DNA of 64,000 nt from Trema orientale (GCA_002914845.1 JXTC01000001.1:1783208-1847207), one strand, 5' to 3'. Numbered from the stretch's first letter, positions 47,000-60,085 are shown. The notes: generated from the sequence alone by a model not told the origin. Made by a program: numbers and translations.

Positions 47000-49521
47000 A
47001 TTTCTTTCCTTTAATAAATTATACACATGGAAATAGCAAGAAATAAAATGTCAAATGTCCAATATTTGCATCCTTCCTTTCGTATTACCATATTACCATT
47101 TTGACATAAGACAATATTTCACCATAGTATACTAGGAACATTCAATATTATGCATGATTTACGTTTCAAGTAATAGTCAATTCGATATTAACAACTTAAA
47201 CTGATGATTTTACCCTAATTAATTACTTAGTAGTCAAATCAAATATTGACAACTTATGAACAAGTTGAGAGGATTAGTTTAATTAGCCGTGCTTAAACAT
47301 CAAATCTAGGTACCATATGATGCAACTTATGAACCTGGACAGATTTTTAGCCCAAAATAAAAATAGAAAGAACTTAGGTATATAGACAAACAGGATTGGT
47401 GAAGAATTTCACGGGGCCGTAGAAGCTGAAATTTCCAGCCTTTTGGGAGCCCCAGGAGTCAGGGCCAATAGCCGAATATGAATAAGCACTTAATCGTCCT
47501 CTCACTGAGCCAAATTTCCATTGTGCAAGTTGATCCCCACTTTTGCTTAACACACACACACACACTATATAAATGGGTATATTTGTTTAAAATGAATATG
47601 TGATTTTTATACTCCTTGATCGTCACGTAAAGGCATCTCCACCCCATTGATTCTAGAATATATATATATCATGATGAGACTCATACATAATATACTTTCC
47701 TCAGGAAAATAATACAAAACTACATAATCATCTCTCACAATTGATTTACGAATTTGTGAAAATAAATTAGTTCTGATCTTATGATGCATATGGTGGTGTT
47801 GTTCTTTTTTCTTTGTTGAAATGTTTTGAAGTTTAAGGATACCAATTTCTCATTTACAGCAAAAAAGTTTATAATTTTGTTGGAGAATTATTAAATGCAT
47901 GTATAAGATGCAAATTAGAAATACTCCGTCAATAGTAATTTTTCTGAATCATCAGATTTCCATTAATTTTATTCCTATGTGCATATTTTTTGAACCTATA
48001 TTTAAAAACATGTGGTGACAGTAAAAATTCTCTGTCATGATCAAGAATTCTCAAATAATTGAACCTGATTTGAATATTTTTTCGCACGTTCCTTAACTTA
48101 GGTCATATCTGTGCAATTTCGAATAAAAATAACTTTCGAATTTGACAAACCTACACATACTATTTAATTAGATGTCCACTTCAGATGTTATTTATTATTC
48201 TTATGACCAGAAAAAATTATGTCATATGTAATTAAAAAATGCTAATGTCAATGTTGTGATAATTTTATTACTCTATCGTACTTTCAATATTTTTCTAAAA
48301 TGAATTATCAACTTGTGAATCAGTGAAAAGTTTTTAATTCAATGGATGATGTAACTTCTTTTTTTTTTCTTTATTTTATTTCTTTATTTAAACATTGAAA
48401 TGCATAACCTAAAACTACAATAATAGATGAGGCTGTGAAAATTTGGACACAGTTGTAATGTATCTTTCCTTTCCCCAACTTGATCACTTTCCTCAACAAA
48501 TAAATTAGTAAACTTTTGATGGTGGCTATGACGCTGGGGGGCTTTCCCAATAGCTGATCAACTTGGAAAGTTAGGTATTACCAATAGTCTTAAGAAAAGT
48601 ATAGATCAAAAAGAAAAACAATAAAAAATAAAATAAAAGAAAGAAAAGGCAAAGCTAGCTCAGGACTTTAAAACACAAGGAAAGTGAAGGTTAATAAACC
48701 TCCTTTTTAGCAAGGCAAAAGAAAGCAACGTTCAGCATCTTTTAATTTTAGGTCGGTGCCTGTCCAAATCAAACCCCCTCATAGCTTTGTTCTACTTTTC
48801 TCCATTACCATCCTTTAAAAGCCACCCTAATTACTTCAACACCACTAGACTTTCTCCACCTGCCTCATAATTCTCGAGCCAAAAAGACAAATAATTAATC
48901 TGTAATCACATTTACCTCTAATATTGAGATATATAGATTAAATTTCCGTCATTTGTAATAAATAAAAAAAATACTAATGTTGCCCTAATTTTATTCTCTA
49001 ATTAACTTTCTTTTCGGTGTGTGTTGGAAATGCAACTAATATAGTACTTGTGATAGTGTTATAATTACTTTAATTGGTCAATTAAACTTTGAAGAGCATG
49101 ATACAAATATTGACTAATTAATGGGAAAAGATATATACTAAACCAAGGACAAATGTTAGGTTATTGTTTGATGACTCCTAAGAAGACTAATGCCAGCACA
49201 AATTAATGTTAGGTATGTCTAACTAGCCTTTACTAAAAGTACCGCCCTATTGTTAATTAGTGTCACTCTTCTAGGAACAAACAAGTACGAGGGAGTGGTT
49301 TTAAAAAATAAAACAAAATAAAAAAAAACTTACTCAATACTGAACTCTTTTTAAACCATTAAAATTTCGTTACAATTTATTATTTGCAGTATATTATTTA
49401 ATTTTAATGTCATTTTGAAATGATCAAACTAATATTCTAATAATTACGCTCTTTTTATAACCATGAGTGAACCATATAGGTAAGCTTCAGAGCTCGTAAC
49501 ATTACATATATATATATATAT
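47000..49521. other. Intergenic DNA, no supported gene
   Basis: A less AT-rich patch at 47395-47560 (minus strand) is preceded by a TATA-like TTTATATAG and a CA repeat at 47552-47566, but it gives no open frame that joins to anything. A C-rich, CT-rich stretch near 48770-48880 resembles a leader, without a following gene. The remainder is AT-rich. Confidence 0.35.
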
Positions 49522-50331
49522 GGGTCATGTTTCAATGGAGATTTTTGTTTTTACTCCATTGATGGGTACTTTCATTTGGACCATTGGATTTTAATCTAAT
49601 GGTTATAATGATATTAGTAATTTTATCAAAAAATAAAAATCTAATTAAATATTTATGACTTTAAAAATTAGTAACCTATATGTGACCTATGAGTTGGAAT
49701 TTTTTTTTTTCCAATCCATTTTTCATTGTTTTTTCTTTTTTTCATTCTATTGTTTATTTTTATTAAAAAATAAATAGAAAAACAAGTAACCGTATATATA
49801 TATCTAGATATTTTTTTCTAAAGAACTAATTGTATATATATTAAATTTTTCATTAAAAAATGAGTCTTTTTTATAATTTCAAAACTAACATTATATATCC
49901 CCTAAAAAAAAACTAATGTTATGTATATATTCTTAAAAAAAACAACTAACCGTTAATATAAAACTATTAAATACTAATTTTTTATCAAAATTTTTTCTTA
50001 AAAAAACATTCTTTCTTTTTTATAATTTCAAAACTAATATTTCCTTTATAAAAAAAAAAATACTAACGTTACATCTCATATAAAAACAAAATTAACATTG
50101 TTTATATTCTCAAAAAAATTACTTATTCATATTAGTAGCATAATATGTTCAAATTAAATGAAATTTAAAAATTAAACTTATAAAGTAAAAAAAAAAAGAA
50201 AGAAAAATAATTGAATAAAACATTAATTGATCAAAAATAGATGAAATTACTTGCTATTGTAGGTCATATTCAACTTGATAATTTTATCCATCCATGGAGC
50301 AAAAATAAAAATCTCCATTGAAACATCACCC
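49522..50331. mobile_element. TA-microsatellite-associated TIR element, copy E
   Basis: It begins GGGTCATGTTTCAATGGAG and ends with the inverted CTCCATTGAAACATCACCC, again between (TA)n tracts. It is nearly identical by eye to the inverse of copy B (5565-6395), with only scattered differences, so the two are recently related although about 44 kb apart. No coding capacity. Confidence 0.8.
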
Positions 50332-50339
50332 ATATATAT

Positions 50340-51484
50340 ATATATATATTTCAATTATATTGACAAATAATGAATGAATTACATATTTATGGTACCAGGT
50401 TTAATTAACCAAATTAATAACGATATACTTATCTCCAAATATTGAGGTTCATGTCCAAATCTTCCACTCCTTATTAAGGGGAAAAAAAAAACAGAAAAAC
50501 TGAATTATTCTATATAATTGAATGCCTAATTTACTTATTTGTACTTAATATTTCAATTAATTAGCACATATCCTTACATTTCTACTATTTACGTTTTGAT
50601 CAGTCATGTTTTACCAATATCTACTCTCCATTCATGTGGGCTCATTCAAGGGCTGAGACATAATAATCATGACTCACAATTCACGTATACTTCCACCGGA
50701 ATGAATGACCAAATTTTGTCAAATATATGAAAAATTAGTAAAAAGATAATCTTGCTCATATTAATAGGGACCGAGATCTATTGTCTCATTTTGCTTTTTA
50801 ATCTTGCTTTTTTTTTTTTTTTTTTGAGATGGCAAACTATTCGTCTTACACCCTAAAATGCCCACTTTCTAGAAAGTAAAAAAAGGTAATAAAGTACAAT
50901 CGACATGAAAGGTACGTAGTAATTGGTAATTACAAAATAGTTTGAGACGTAATCTCTTTAAACTCAGCGTAACCAATATAGTCTATGCAGATCAACCCAG
51001 ATTCTAGCTGGCCCACCATCAGCTTGTCACGTGGCAGTACCTTGCCCCTTCCAGATTCGACGAATCAACGCTTGGCATTTCTTTTAAGTAGATTAAGTAA
51101 AAACACACACATACATTACTTCGTCGCCAAGAACCCGGAGTGTTCCGTAATTACCATTAGCACCACTCATATGATCACGTACACAAGAAAAACGACATGT
51201 CAATATCGTAATTATTTATACTCTCTGAGGGCATTTTCGTAATAGAAGATTTAATGTCCAACTCCTTTTTTTTTAACTTCATGTGCCGCCCAACTTTTTC
51301 TTTCTCAGAACGTACTTTTCCTTTCTTCTCTTTTATACTTTTTTTTTTTTTTTAATTTTTTTGCCTATTAATACCTCAGTGGCTTTGTTCACCTTCCCCC
51401 TTTTGCTCACTTTCTCTCTCTCTCTCTAAGGATCAGGCTAATCTCACCGGAGGTGGTAGAAACAATATTCAATAGTGCTGAGAA
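50340..51484 (+). promoter_or_regulatory. Upstream region of the bZIP9 gene
   Basis: AT-rich from 50340 to about 50980, then more mixed. A TTTTATACTT element near 51331 is a plausible TATA box, and the transcript leader contains a CT repeat at about 51411-51427. The open frames at 50539-50730 and 50985-51242 are not supported as genes. Confidence 0.45.
51028..51033. promoter_or_regulatory. G-box/ABRE-type element CACGTG(GC)
   Basis: GTCACGTGGCAG contains the palindromic CACGTG followed by GC, the core bound by plant bZIP factors, about 450 bp upstream of the bZIP9 start codon. Autoregulation or control by other bZIPs is an inference. Confidence 0.5.
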
Positions 51485-54400
51485 ATGGAGCCAAAAGCGG
51501 TGGGACACGTCATACCCCGATCGGTGACTCAACTGCGCCGTGACCAAACGACGTCGCTCTTTGGGGGCGGTGGTAGCGATCAGATGATGAAGCGAAGCGC
51601 GTCGGAGTTGGATATGGAAGAGTTCATAAAGAAGATCGGTCCCGACGATAACGAGAACAAGGCGGCGCCCGCCGAGTTTCGCAACGACGTCTTTTTGGGC
51701 GATGGTTTTGACTTCGCTTTCAAAACTCAGGTTAATCACTGTCTTTCTTCTTATTCAAATATTGCCACGTCGACGTAATGTTTTTTTATGATAGTCGACG
51801 TGGCAAAAATTTAGAATTCTCTTAGCAAATGTTTTAGTACTGATTTTAGTAAGTGAATATATGTGGTCATACATTGTAAATGGTATATGAGAGAGTTAAA
51901 TTATACGTACAAGTAATTTTTTGTTATATATGATGGTTTGCATTATCGATAATGAGATGTTTGTGTTGATATGATTAAGAAGTTAAACAAATTAGATGGT
52001 TGAACTTGGATTTAGTAATGTTATTAACATTGTATTTTGTCTTTTTAACAACAGAGCTTTTTTTTTTAAAAAAAAAAAAAAAATCCAAGTACATCTGAAC
52101 TATTTTAAAAGTACTGAGACACATACAGGGGCGGAGGGAGATGGGCTGCCCCCACTGGATTTTAGGAAAATTTTTTTTAAATGTATTAAACTAAAAAAAA
52201 GTGTGTGTTGATTAAAAGTTGGCCAAAATAATTGTATATTCCCACAAAATTGTACCTAAGATTCTAATTATGCTATTACGTCTCCACTGAATGAATTTGC
52301 TGACTCCGTCCCCCCTAGACACATATATAGTAACACTAACACTGCAGTATGTATCACCACAAGTACTACTAATTAATAATCAAATATTATTCATTGTGAT
52401 AGATGTCCTTGCATTTCTATTTTGATACACCGTTAAAGCTTCCTCATATTGTAGCTATCATGATAAAAATAAAATTTAAAGGCCTAAAAATAACATTCAT
52501 TATGTTACTTTATGGAGAATCGGAGATCTGATTATACAAGTTGGAAGAATGTTTTTTTTTTTTTTTGAAATAAAAAGAATATTGTTTTAAAAGTAGGAAA
52601 GCTACATAATTTTTCAGCGAAAATTATTGTAAATAATTTGTTTTAACCTATATTTCTTATTATAGTTCTGTTTCCAAAAAGAAAAAAGAAAAATCAAAAA
52701 TCAAATCTCAATATAAATATACGTTTGATTTATTAATTAGAACTACGAGGGGGATAGATAAGTTGGTATGTGAATGTGACATTATTATATCTTTTTCATT
52801 TTTATATATTTATTTAGGGGTAAATGATCATTGCTGACTAACATAGCGCGCTCTTTTTCCCTAAACGTCGAAAAGCTTGAAACGTCACATGTATATAAAA
52901 ATAGTAGAGTAGAGTAGGCTATAAATTCATACATTAATTTAATTTAAAATAAAAAAAATAAAAACCCTTGGATACATCATATGTGACTGATGCAGTTTCA
53001 ATATTTAATGTCAATTTTCAAGAAAGAAGAAACTCCTAAAAAAAACTTAATATATGATAAACGATTTGTAATATTGTAAGTTTGTAATAAACGTGAAAAC
53101 AAATTAGGGTTGTCTAATATTTTGAGCCAACGTGCAAAATCCATATCCGACAAATCAGGATGCGTGGACTCATGGAATGTTTTACGGGGATATAGACCCA
53201 ATAAAATGTTGTAAGGAGTCAGGAGCCCCTTTTTATCCCCCCCAAAAAAAATGTTATAAGTAGTCTCTATAGTGGCCCAATGCACGGTCAACTTGTGAAA
53301 GGGATCATCAATAATTTTGTTTTTAGAGGAAATTAGGCCCTGTACTATGTGTTTAGCAATAATTAAAAATAATAATAATAAGCTCCTATGAGTCACTCAA
53401 TTTGGTGGATTGTGAATCCGACGATCACTAGGTAGATAACTTTAGCACTCACCTATTATGGGCAACTTTGGGCGCCAATAAACGATAGCTATCCCGGTGT
53501 AGGTAATTACAATAATCATAGGTTAATATTTAAATTTTTGGAAGAAAAAAAATTAGTACTTGCCTTGAATCTTGATTGCCTTGTGTCACTTGGATTAATT
53601 TTGTAATAATTCCTAAATTTTGATTGAAAATTCAATCAAGTTTCTGTAGTTAAAAATATATTTAATTAGTTGTGTCGACTTGATCCTATTACTAACTTTT
53701 TAAAAATCTATTAACTACTAAGGCGTAGTACTTACCAACCAAATTACGATATTGACCAAGTGAGGAATGGAGTGAACTTCTTTTATTAATCTTAAAAGTT
53801 AAAACATAGTACTTACCAGAAGCAAGCATGTAGATAAGGATAATCTGCTTTAAAGTATATGACAAGGTATCCAATTTTACTTAATTATCATTTTTCTTTT
53901 ATTTTATCTTCATTTAACATTCTTCATTTTGAAATGGCAACAAATCAACAAAGATTATGTTCATCTATCAATTAAAATAGCCTTAATATTAGAGTTGGTT
54001 ACTTACTTAGTTAGACATGGAATTTGACATTAGATCCCCATTAGTCAAAATTGTACTACTAATAATCTGAACCAATATAATACTGTATCGAAGTAAGATG
54101 TATTTCTTAATAGATAAAGATAATCATTTCTTTGAGTTATAATTCTGAATCGCAGGTTATGATAAATGGCTTCTCAAGCAGTGGTAGTGGACAAACAGAA
54201 TCCATTTTCTGCTCTCAAAATCGCACGCCCAAAAATCCCAGCATCTCAGCAACCCTAGATTCCCAATCATCAATTTGTGGTATGCTCTAAGATATAGATG
54301 CATAATCAAGTTTTTTTTTGGTTAAGTACTTAAACATGTTTTTGTTTAGATTTACGGTTTACATATATACTTGGCAGCACTTTTTTTTTTCTTTTTTTCT

Positions 54401-56382
54401 TTTTTTAAGAGTAAAACAAAGAGTGAAATCTTTTCAGATGCCTAGCTAATCAAAAAATCTCCATACTTCTTTTTTTTTTTTTAATATAAACCTTTTAAAA
54501 ACAAAAGCCGATCAATAAAATTTCAATTTGTACCAAGCAAAAAGTCTATTTGAGTTATTAATTACTCGGTGTACATTGCGTTACATGGAGAAGTATCATG
54601 ACATATTCTTTGGTCGATTTCGTCAAGTATTTGTTTCAATATTAAGATCTAGCTAATTACCTTTTTCTTTTATTAATACATTTTCGTGATTAAATATTTT
54701 CAGTGGGGAGTCCATTATCAGCCAATAACGTCCCAAAAGGCAGAGATGATCAAGCAAGAGGAGCTACAAGTGGTTCCTCTGATCATGAACAATCGGATGA
54801 TGATATAGAGATAGAAGCTGGTCCATGTGAACAGAGCACAGATGCAGTTGATGTAAAACGCATTAGAAGGTATTTTAAGTTTAACAAGACAAAAAGAAAA
54901 AAAGAAAAAAAAAAAAAAAACGTAACAAAAATATATATATTTTTCAACTAGTAGATATGTAACAAGTCGTAACATTATATCACATCAACTATCGTGTCTG
55001 GCAAATATAAAGTTTTTGCAATACAAATTATTATGACGTAACGAAATGAGCGGAAAAACTCGTTTTCGCCAATTTTCTAGGATGATTTCAAATCGGGAGT
55101 CTGCTCGGCGATCAAGGAGAAGAAGACAAGCGCATCTGGCAGATCTTGAAATACAGGTACTTACAAAATGGTTTTGGTGATTTTATTGTTCTATTAGAGG
55201 TATTTTCTTTCTTTATTTTTACCTAGAAATTAATCTTGTGTGTAAAGGCAAATTGATTTTATGTAGTTTAGTTATTTTTAAAAATTTTTGTTACAATAAT
55301 TCTACTGATCAGGTTGAACAATTGAGAGGAGAAAATTCAACTTTGTACAAGCAGCTTACGGATGCTACTCAACAATACCGGGAAGCTGATACTGATAACC
55401 GTGTCCTTAAATCTGATGTGGAAGCAATGAGGGCCAGGGTAATTAGCTTTTTCCTATTGAGATAAAAAAAAAAAAAAAAAAGTAAATAGTGAAAAGGAGA
55501 AGCATTTTAACTAGGGAAGAAAATTAGCAGAGTGAGAGTCAATACTAAACATAAATTATATCACGTTGGACATTCAATATTCGTTTTAGGATATGTTTCT
55601 TAATCCGTAACGAAAATAAGAGAAGAGTACTTGCAATAACAAAGAAAGAAGTAAGCACTTAAATTTCTAATTTAATTTTGTCAGTAAACACATTTACAAA
55701 TGAGTAAGGAGAACACCCCTCCTAATATTTCTCATTTTCATTAATGCACATTACTAAAGTTAGTTTGAGACTCTTTATAATATGAAAATTTCCCTTTGGC
55801 ATTGTACATATTTGGATGAAAATTACATTTGTCATATAATATGGTTAAGAATTTCAATACATAGAATGCCATTACGGAGTATGAAAGTTGCGAAGCACGA
55901 TAAGGTAGGAGTTGAAAAAAAAAAAAAAAAGAAAACGGAATTTTGAATTGGCAATATAATTCTAGGACTCAACTTATTCGGTAATCGGTAAAATACATAA
56001 TGCCAATTCTAATTGGAGTTACGCCACTTAGAAAAATGAAAGAAAAATGTCCATATTTCAGGTGAAGTTAGCAGAGGACATGGTCACTCGAGGCTCCTTA
56101 ACTTCAAGTTTGAATCAGCTCATTCAAAGTCATCTAAACACCACACCACAAGTGCATTTCAATCCTCGAAATCTTCACCGCGCAGCTGCGAACGTCTCAC
56201 CGACGATCACCGTCCAAGGAAATCATCACGACGCCACTTTCGCAGGGATCGCTGCGGTTTCTGGACAGATTTCATCATTGATTGGACTTGGAAACACCAA
56301 CATTATCCCTCCTGGCAATATCACTTCTGGAATCTTGAGTGACTCTGTCTCTGTGAGCTGTGTCTCGGAAATTTGGCAATAG
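51485..56382 (+). CDS. bZIP9: Group C bZIP transcription factor, bZIP9 type, six exons
   Basis: Exons: 51485-51730, 54156-54279, 54704-54869, 55081-55156, 55313-55438, 56062-56382, all with GT-AG introns and consistent phase, giving 352 residues. The N-terminal part has [12 protein letters not shown] (about 37-48), typical of bZIP9. A Ser/acidic stretch [13 protein letters not shown] lies at 145-157. The basic region has N183-x7-R191 ([13 protein letters not shown]), and the zipper runs L201, L208, L215, A222, A229, L236, M243. The zipper to [20 protein letters not shown] and the C-terminal SCVSEIWQ match Arabidopsis bZIP9 as I remember it. Group C factors act in the nucleus, bind ACGT-core DNA and pair with group S1 bZIPs in energy and amino-acid responses. 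Intron 1 is 2.4 kb and holds a small hAT MITE. The start is the first ATG after a CT-rich leader. Confidence 0.93.
52126..52317. mobile_element. hAT MITE in intron 1 of bZIP9
   Basis: The ends are CAGGGGCGGAGGGAG and (inverted) TAGGGGGGACGGAGTCAG, with a perfect 8-bp duplication GACACATA at 52118-52125 and 52318-52325. It is 192 bp long and non-coding. Confidence 0.9.
52998..53396 (-). pseudogene. Unrecognised coding-like remnant in bZIP9 intron 1
   Basis: A 132-codon open stretch on the opposite strand from bZIP9 includes [20 protein letters not shown] and [19 protein letters not shown], which look protein-like rather than AT-rich noise. There is no promoter or partner exon. It may be a transposon-derived remnant; the family was not recognised. 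Confidence 0.25.
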
Positions 56383-57538
56383 AAGTTACGTGCCCCCACA
56401 ATATAATTATACGTACGTGGCCTAAGATGATTGGACATTGTGTATCTTATGTTGTGCCAGCTTAATTAGGTTGATAATTCTCTGTATTGTTTATGTGTTG
56501 TAGCTTTTGATGTTTCATTTTTTTTTATTTTTTTTTTTGGGTGTGAAGTAGAATAATTTGCTTTGCTTTAGTATTGTTCTAGTTGTAATGGTACAAAAAG
56601 CTTTAAGGTTAAAATGACTTCATTGCATCTTCAAAAACCGGTCATAATATTTCATTTGTTGGTGGTGGTTCTTAGTTATTACTTTCTGCCACTCTGTTTT
56701 TTAACCTTTTTTTTTCACTTTATTTTGCGTGTCACTGTTTCATTATATTGAGTGTTTACACTACAGTACTAAAATAATTTGAATTAAACCATTTTAATTC
56801 TTTGTATCTAGGTAATATTAATAAAAACAGTACGAGTTGTACTCGAACTGAAATCGTAATAAGAAAAGGTTTGCTTGCCTAGGATTCAAGTACTTTTTTT
56901 TTTTTTTTTTTTAAGGTTTATAACTCATCAGTATCTCGTTTGTCCCCTGTTCTTGAAACAGTCTGAATTTTTGTATAAATAATAATGTAGCTGAGTTTGG
57001 AAGTAGAAAAATCGTGATGCCACAACTGTTGCAATTTGACAAATATAATATGGTTTTAGCATTTATAATTTATGAAACATGGCAGTAGAGAAACCGCGTC
57101 TTGTAGTTGGACTTGGAACTTGGGATCTGTATTTGGTACACTCCAGCTTTTTGTAGCTAAATGAGATCTGCATTTGAATTTTATTGAAGGGCCAACCAGC
57201 ACAATACAGAATATGGTTGTCCTATCTTATAAACTATGGTCATCTGGTTCTAATTCGAAATAGACATGCAAACAAAATCAGATATTAAACACATAAATAT
57301 CACGGGGCATACAATTATGTGGTAAAGAATAAAAGAGCACTTAAAGTTTATGCGCATTTTGATCACTAAATCAGATAAGAATTACGTTTATCTTATTTAG
57401 TCCTGAAAAATAATATAAATCTTTTGTCTATAATTTTCAAATAATTTAAATTAGGCCTAGAATTATGCTTTTGTGTCAACTTACATAATAATGACTCATA
57501 AATTATGTAATTGTTACGGCAATTGCCATTTGTCATAA
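56383..57538. other. bZIP9 3' UTR and intergenic DNA
   Basis: The 3' UTR probably occupies the first 200-300 bp, which contain TTTTGATGTTTCA and T-rich sequence. Beyond that no open frame or repeat was recognised. Confidence 0.4.
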
Positions 57539-57719
57539 GAGTAATGATTGGGACACTAAAAACTTACACAAAAAACTTACACCAATGATATGTCATCTAT
57601 TTCAATCACTATCTTATTTAAAGTGAGACCACGCCATTTCAAATTTAATAGTTGAAATAGATGTCACATCATGTAGTGTAAGTTTTTGGTGTAAATTTTT
57701 TGTGTCCCTAGCATTACTC
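57539..57719. mobile_element. Hairpin MITE with perfect 9-bp duplication
   Basis: The ends GAGTAATGATTGGGACAC and (inverted) GAGTAATGCTAGGGACAC open inverted arms of about 70 bp containing AAACTTACACCA and ATCTATTTCAA. TTGTCATAA flanks both sides (57530-57538, 57720-57728). Length and ends resemble the MITE at 12375-12558. Confidence 0.85.
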
Positions 57720-58108
57720 TTGTCATAAACTATTAGTTTTTAACAAAAAATAGTCATGGACAAAGCATTAGGCATTATTTACTTTGGCGAGTCAGAATCT
57801 CGTTCTCAGCCATAAAAAAAAAAAATCATGATTACCATATACTTTGAATATGACTTATTTCTGTTAAAAATTTAACAGTTTGTGGAAAAAAAAAAATCAT
57901 GACTGCAATAATATGAATATGATATTATATTGTTATAAGGTTCACGAAATAAATTAAGACAAAATATAGTTTAAAGACTAAATTTGAGATATTTTGAAAG
58001 TCAAAAATAATATCTAACTGAAATTTGAGTTATTTTTCAAGAACTCAAAATAAGATTAACCCTAAGAATTATATTAGAATGAAAGTGCAAATCTGACCAA
58101 ATATTATA

Positions 58109-58468
58109 GGCCCCGTTTGTTTCGCTTATTTGAATGTGTGTATTTGAATGGAAATTGTGGAATGGGTTATAATTGGAATGGAAGATATTTGAATGGAAAA
58201 AATAGTGGAATGGGTTATAATTAGAATGGGAGTATTGGAATGGACCATTCAAAAACACCTATTCCCCTCCATTCTCATCCAAGACACAAAAATCCATTCA
58301 AATAGTTGATGTGACTGATGAACCATTTGAATGGAAAAACTAAATTGTTGAAACAAACACTCATTCCAAAAGACCATTTGAATGAAAAATTTAGAGTTGT
58401 TGAAACAAACACCCATTCAAATGGATTTTCCATTCCAATGGAATGGAATGGGCGAACCAAACGGCCCC
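58109..58468. mobile_element. TIR MITE with GGCCCCGTTTG ends
   Basis: The left end GGCCCCGTTTGTTTCGC pairs with the right (inverted GGGGCCGTTTGGTTCGC). Inside, GAATGGAA / TTCCATTC and CATTTGAATGG words repeat in both orientations. Flanking ATA on both sides fits a 3-bp duplication, pointing to PIF/Harbinger, but this is not decisive. The open frames in it are by-products. Confidence 0.65.
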
Positions 58469-58469
58469 A

Positions 58470-59461
58470 TAAAAATTTGACAATTCCAAAAGGTTCGTAC
58501 GTCTTAGAATTTCTCAACTGGCTATCTCAAAAATGTATATAGCCCTGAGCCCTCTGTTTCTGAATTGTAAATGCAATTCAAGATTTTTAACTAATTTGTA
58601 ATTCTAGCAAATCCGTGGCCTATTATATGGTATGCGTGTATTAGTTAAGGTATCAAGTACAATTCCACTTTTTTTTACGTTTCGAACCAAGAAAAAGTAC
58701 AATTCCCCTTTTTTTTCATTTTTTTTATACGAAATACACTAGTAATAAGTCAACTACGTACCCCACTTTACTTGATATGCAAAACTTGAGACTAATCTTG
58801 ACACATTTAAAATTATTCTTATAAGATTCGTAATGTGCAATAAATATATTTGCACTGATTATTCTTACTTTCTCCAATTTCCCTGGCCGACAAACACTAC
58901 GCACGTAAGCAAGCATTTTTCATAAACGTAATTTGTAATTTTGTCAGGCTTTCTGCAAAATTCCCAGAATATGTTTCAAGTTGACCCTTAAAAATGCTTA
59001 GCAGTACCATAGAACAGAGATAAACATGGAGGTTAGTAATGATCTCTCCCTTATTGCATTATATCTGCATAAATTAATGAGAGTTTAACAAAGAGGCTAA
59101 GTTTAGTTTATCCTAATTAAGTGCAAAACAAATATGACATTACATTTGTTTTTTTTTTGTTTTTTTTTTTGGCTAATTCATTAATTGTTACGTAAATTTA
59201 GTGATGATAGATATGCACGGATGGTAATATTATTGGGAGAATTGAAAGAGCAACTTCATTTTTTTTTTTCAATGAACCAACTTAGATCTTGAACTTCCAT
59301 TGTGACAGGGATTATGAAACCCATAAAAAATGTACAATTACACAAGGAATTGATCCTTAATGCCGGAGATACAAAATAAATAAATAAACTCACTCATGAA
59401 GACAACATTTTTTCTAGTACAATAAATTACAAAATAACAAGTAGTAATCGTACGTACTAAA
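58470..59461. other. Intergenic DNA before the CML gene 3' end
   Basis: AT-rich, with the 3' UTR of the calmodulin-like gene expected at about 59200-59461. No other gene or clear repeat was seen. Confidence 0.4.
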
Positions 59462-60085
59462 TTAAAGAGAGCTTTTTACTCCCATCATCAACTCAAACTC
59501 GCCAAAATCAACCTTCCCATCCAAATTCAAATCCACAACTCTCAACATCTTTTCAATCTCATCCATATCCCACCCACAATCCAACCCTAAGCACTCCAAA
59601 ACCCTCTTCAACTCCACTGCCTCAATGAAACCATTGCCATTCTCATCAAAGATCTTGAAAGCTTGACGCAACAACTCGCTGCGCTTCGAACAATCCTCCA
59701 TCTCTTCTCCGCCTAGTGCCGCCTCTACGGCCACTTCCTCCCTTCCATCATCATCCCCCGGCAGGTCAAATGATCCAGCTGACTGATCATGATATTTTTC
59801 CACGTTAACTTCCTCCATATGATCATATTCCTCATCCATGCGTATCAAGCCGAGCTTCTCCACCACGCGCCGCGCCTTTTCCTTGTGGATTTTGCCATCA
59901 TTTTGCATGCCAAACACCGTGATAAGAGCTCTAGACATTGAGTCATTAAAAGTGCCTTCGTTTTGTGACTTGCTTGGATGGTTGTGATCAAGATGACGAG
60001 CTGAGATTGATCTTGATGAAGCTCCTCCATTAATGACTTGAACCAAGTCTCCTATTAATCTAGAGCAGGTTTCAGTTAAACCCAT
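59462..60085 (-). CDS. Calmodulin-like calcium sensor, CML45/46 type
   Basis: Intronless, 207 residues, starting at ATG 60085 (MGLTETCSRL); the open frame extends further upstream but without an earlier ATG. Two canonical EF-hand loops lie near the C-terminus: DENGNGFIEAVE (147-158) and DLNLDGKVDFGE (185-196), each with D at position 1 and E at position 12. Residues 50-80 (SRALITVFGMQNDGKIHKEK) look like a degenerate first EF-hand, and an acidic linker at about 84-130 separates the halves. This layout is that of plant CML45/46-like proteins, which bind calcium and relay stress signals; partners are unknown. Gly2 leaves N-myristoylation possible but unproven. A TATA box lies about 107 bp upstream. 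Confidence 0.9.
   Translation of the reverse strand: MGLTETCSRLIGDLVQVINGGASSRSISARHLDHNHPSKSQNEGTFNDSMSRALITVFGMQNDGKIHKEKARRVVEKLGLIRMDEEYDHMEEVNVEKYHDQSAGSFDLPGDDDGREEVAVEAALGGEEMEDCSKRSELLRQAFKIFDENGNGFIEAVELKRVLECLGLDCGWDMDEIEKMLRVVDLNLDGKVDFGEFELMMGVKSSL

Noticed and set aside
47374..47647. Minus-strand frames that loosely resemble the start of alpha-carbonic anhydrase (SYSAIGPDSWGS)
   Set aside because: The resemblance is a few residues only, there is no signal peptide, and no following exon with the zinc-binding histidines was found.
48690..48880. Possible microRNA or short gene in a C/T-rich leader-like stretch
   Set aside because: No hairpin with a recognisable mature sequence and no open frame follows it.
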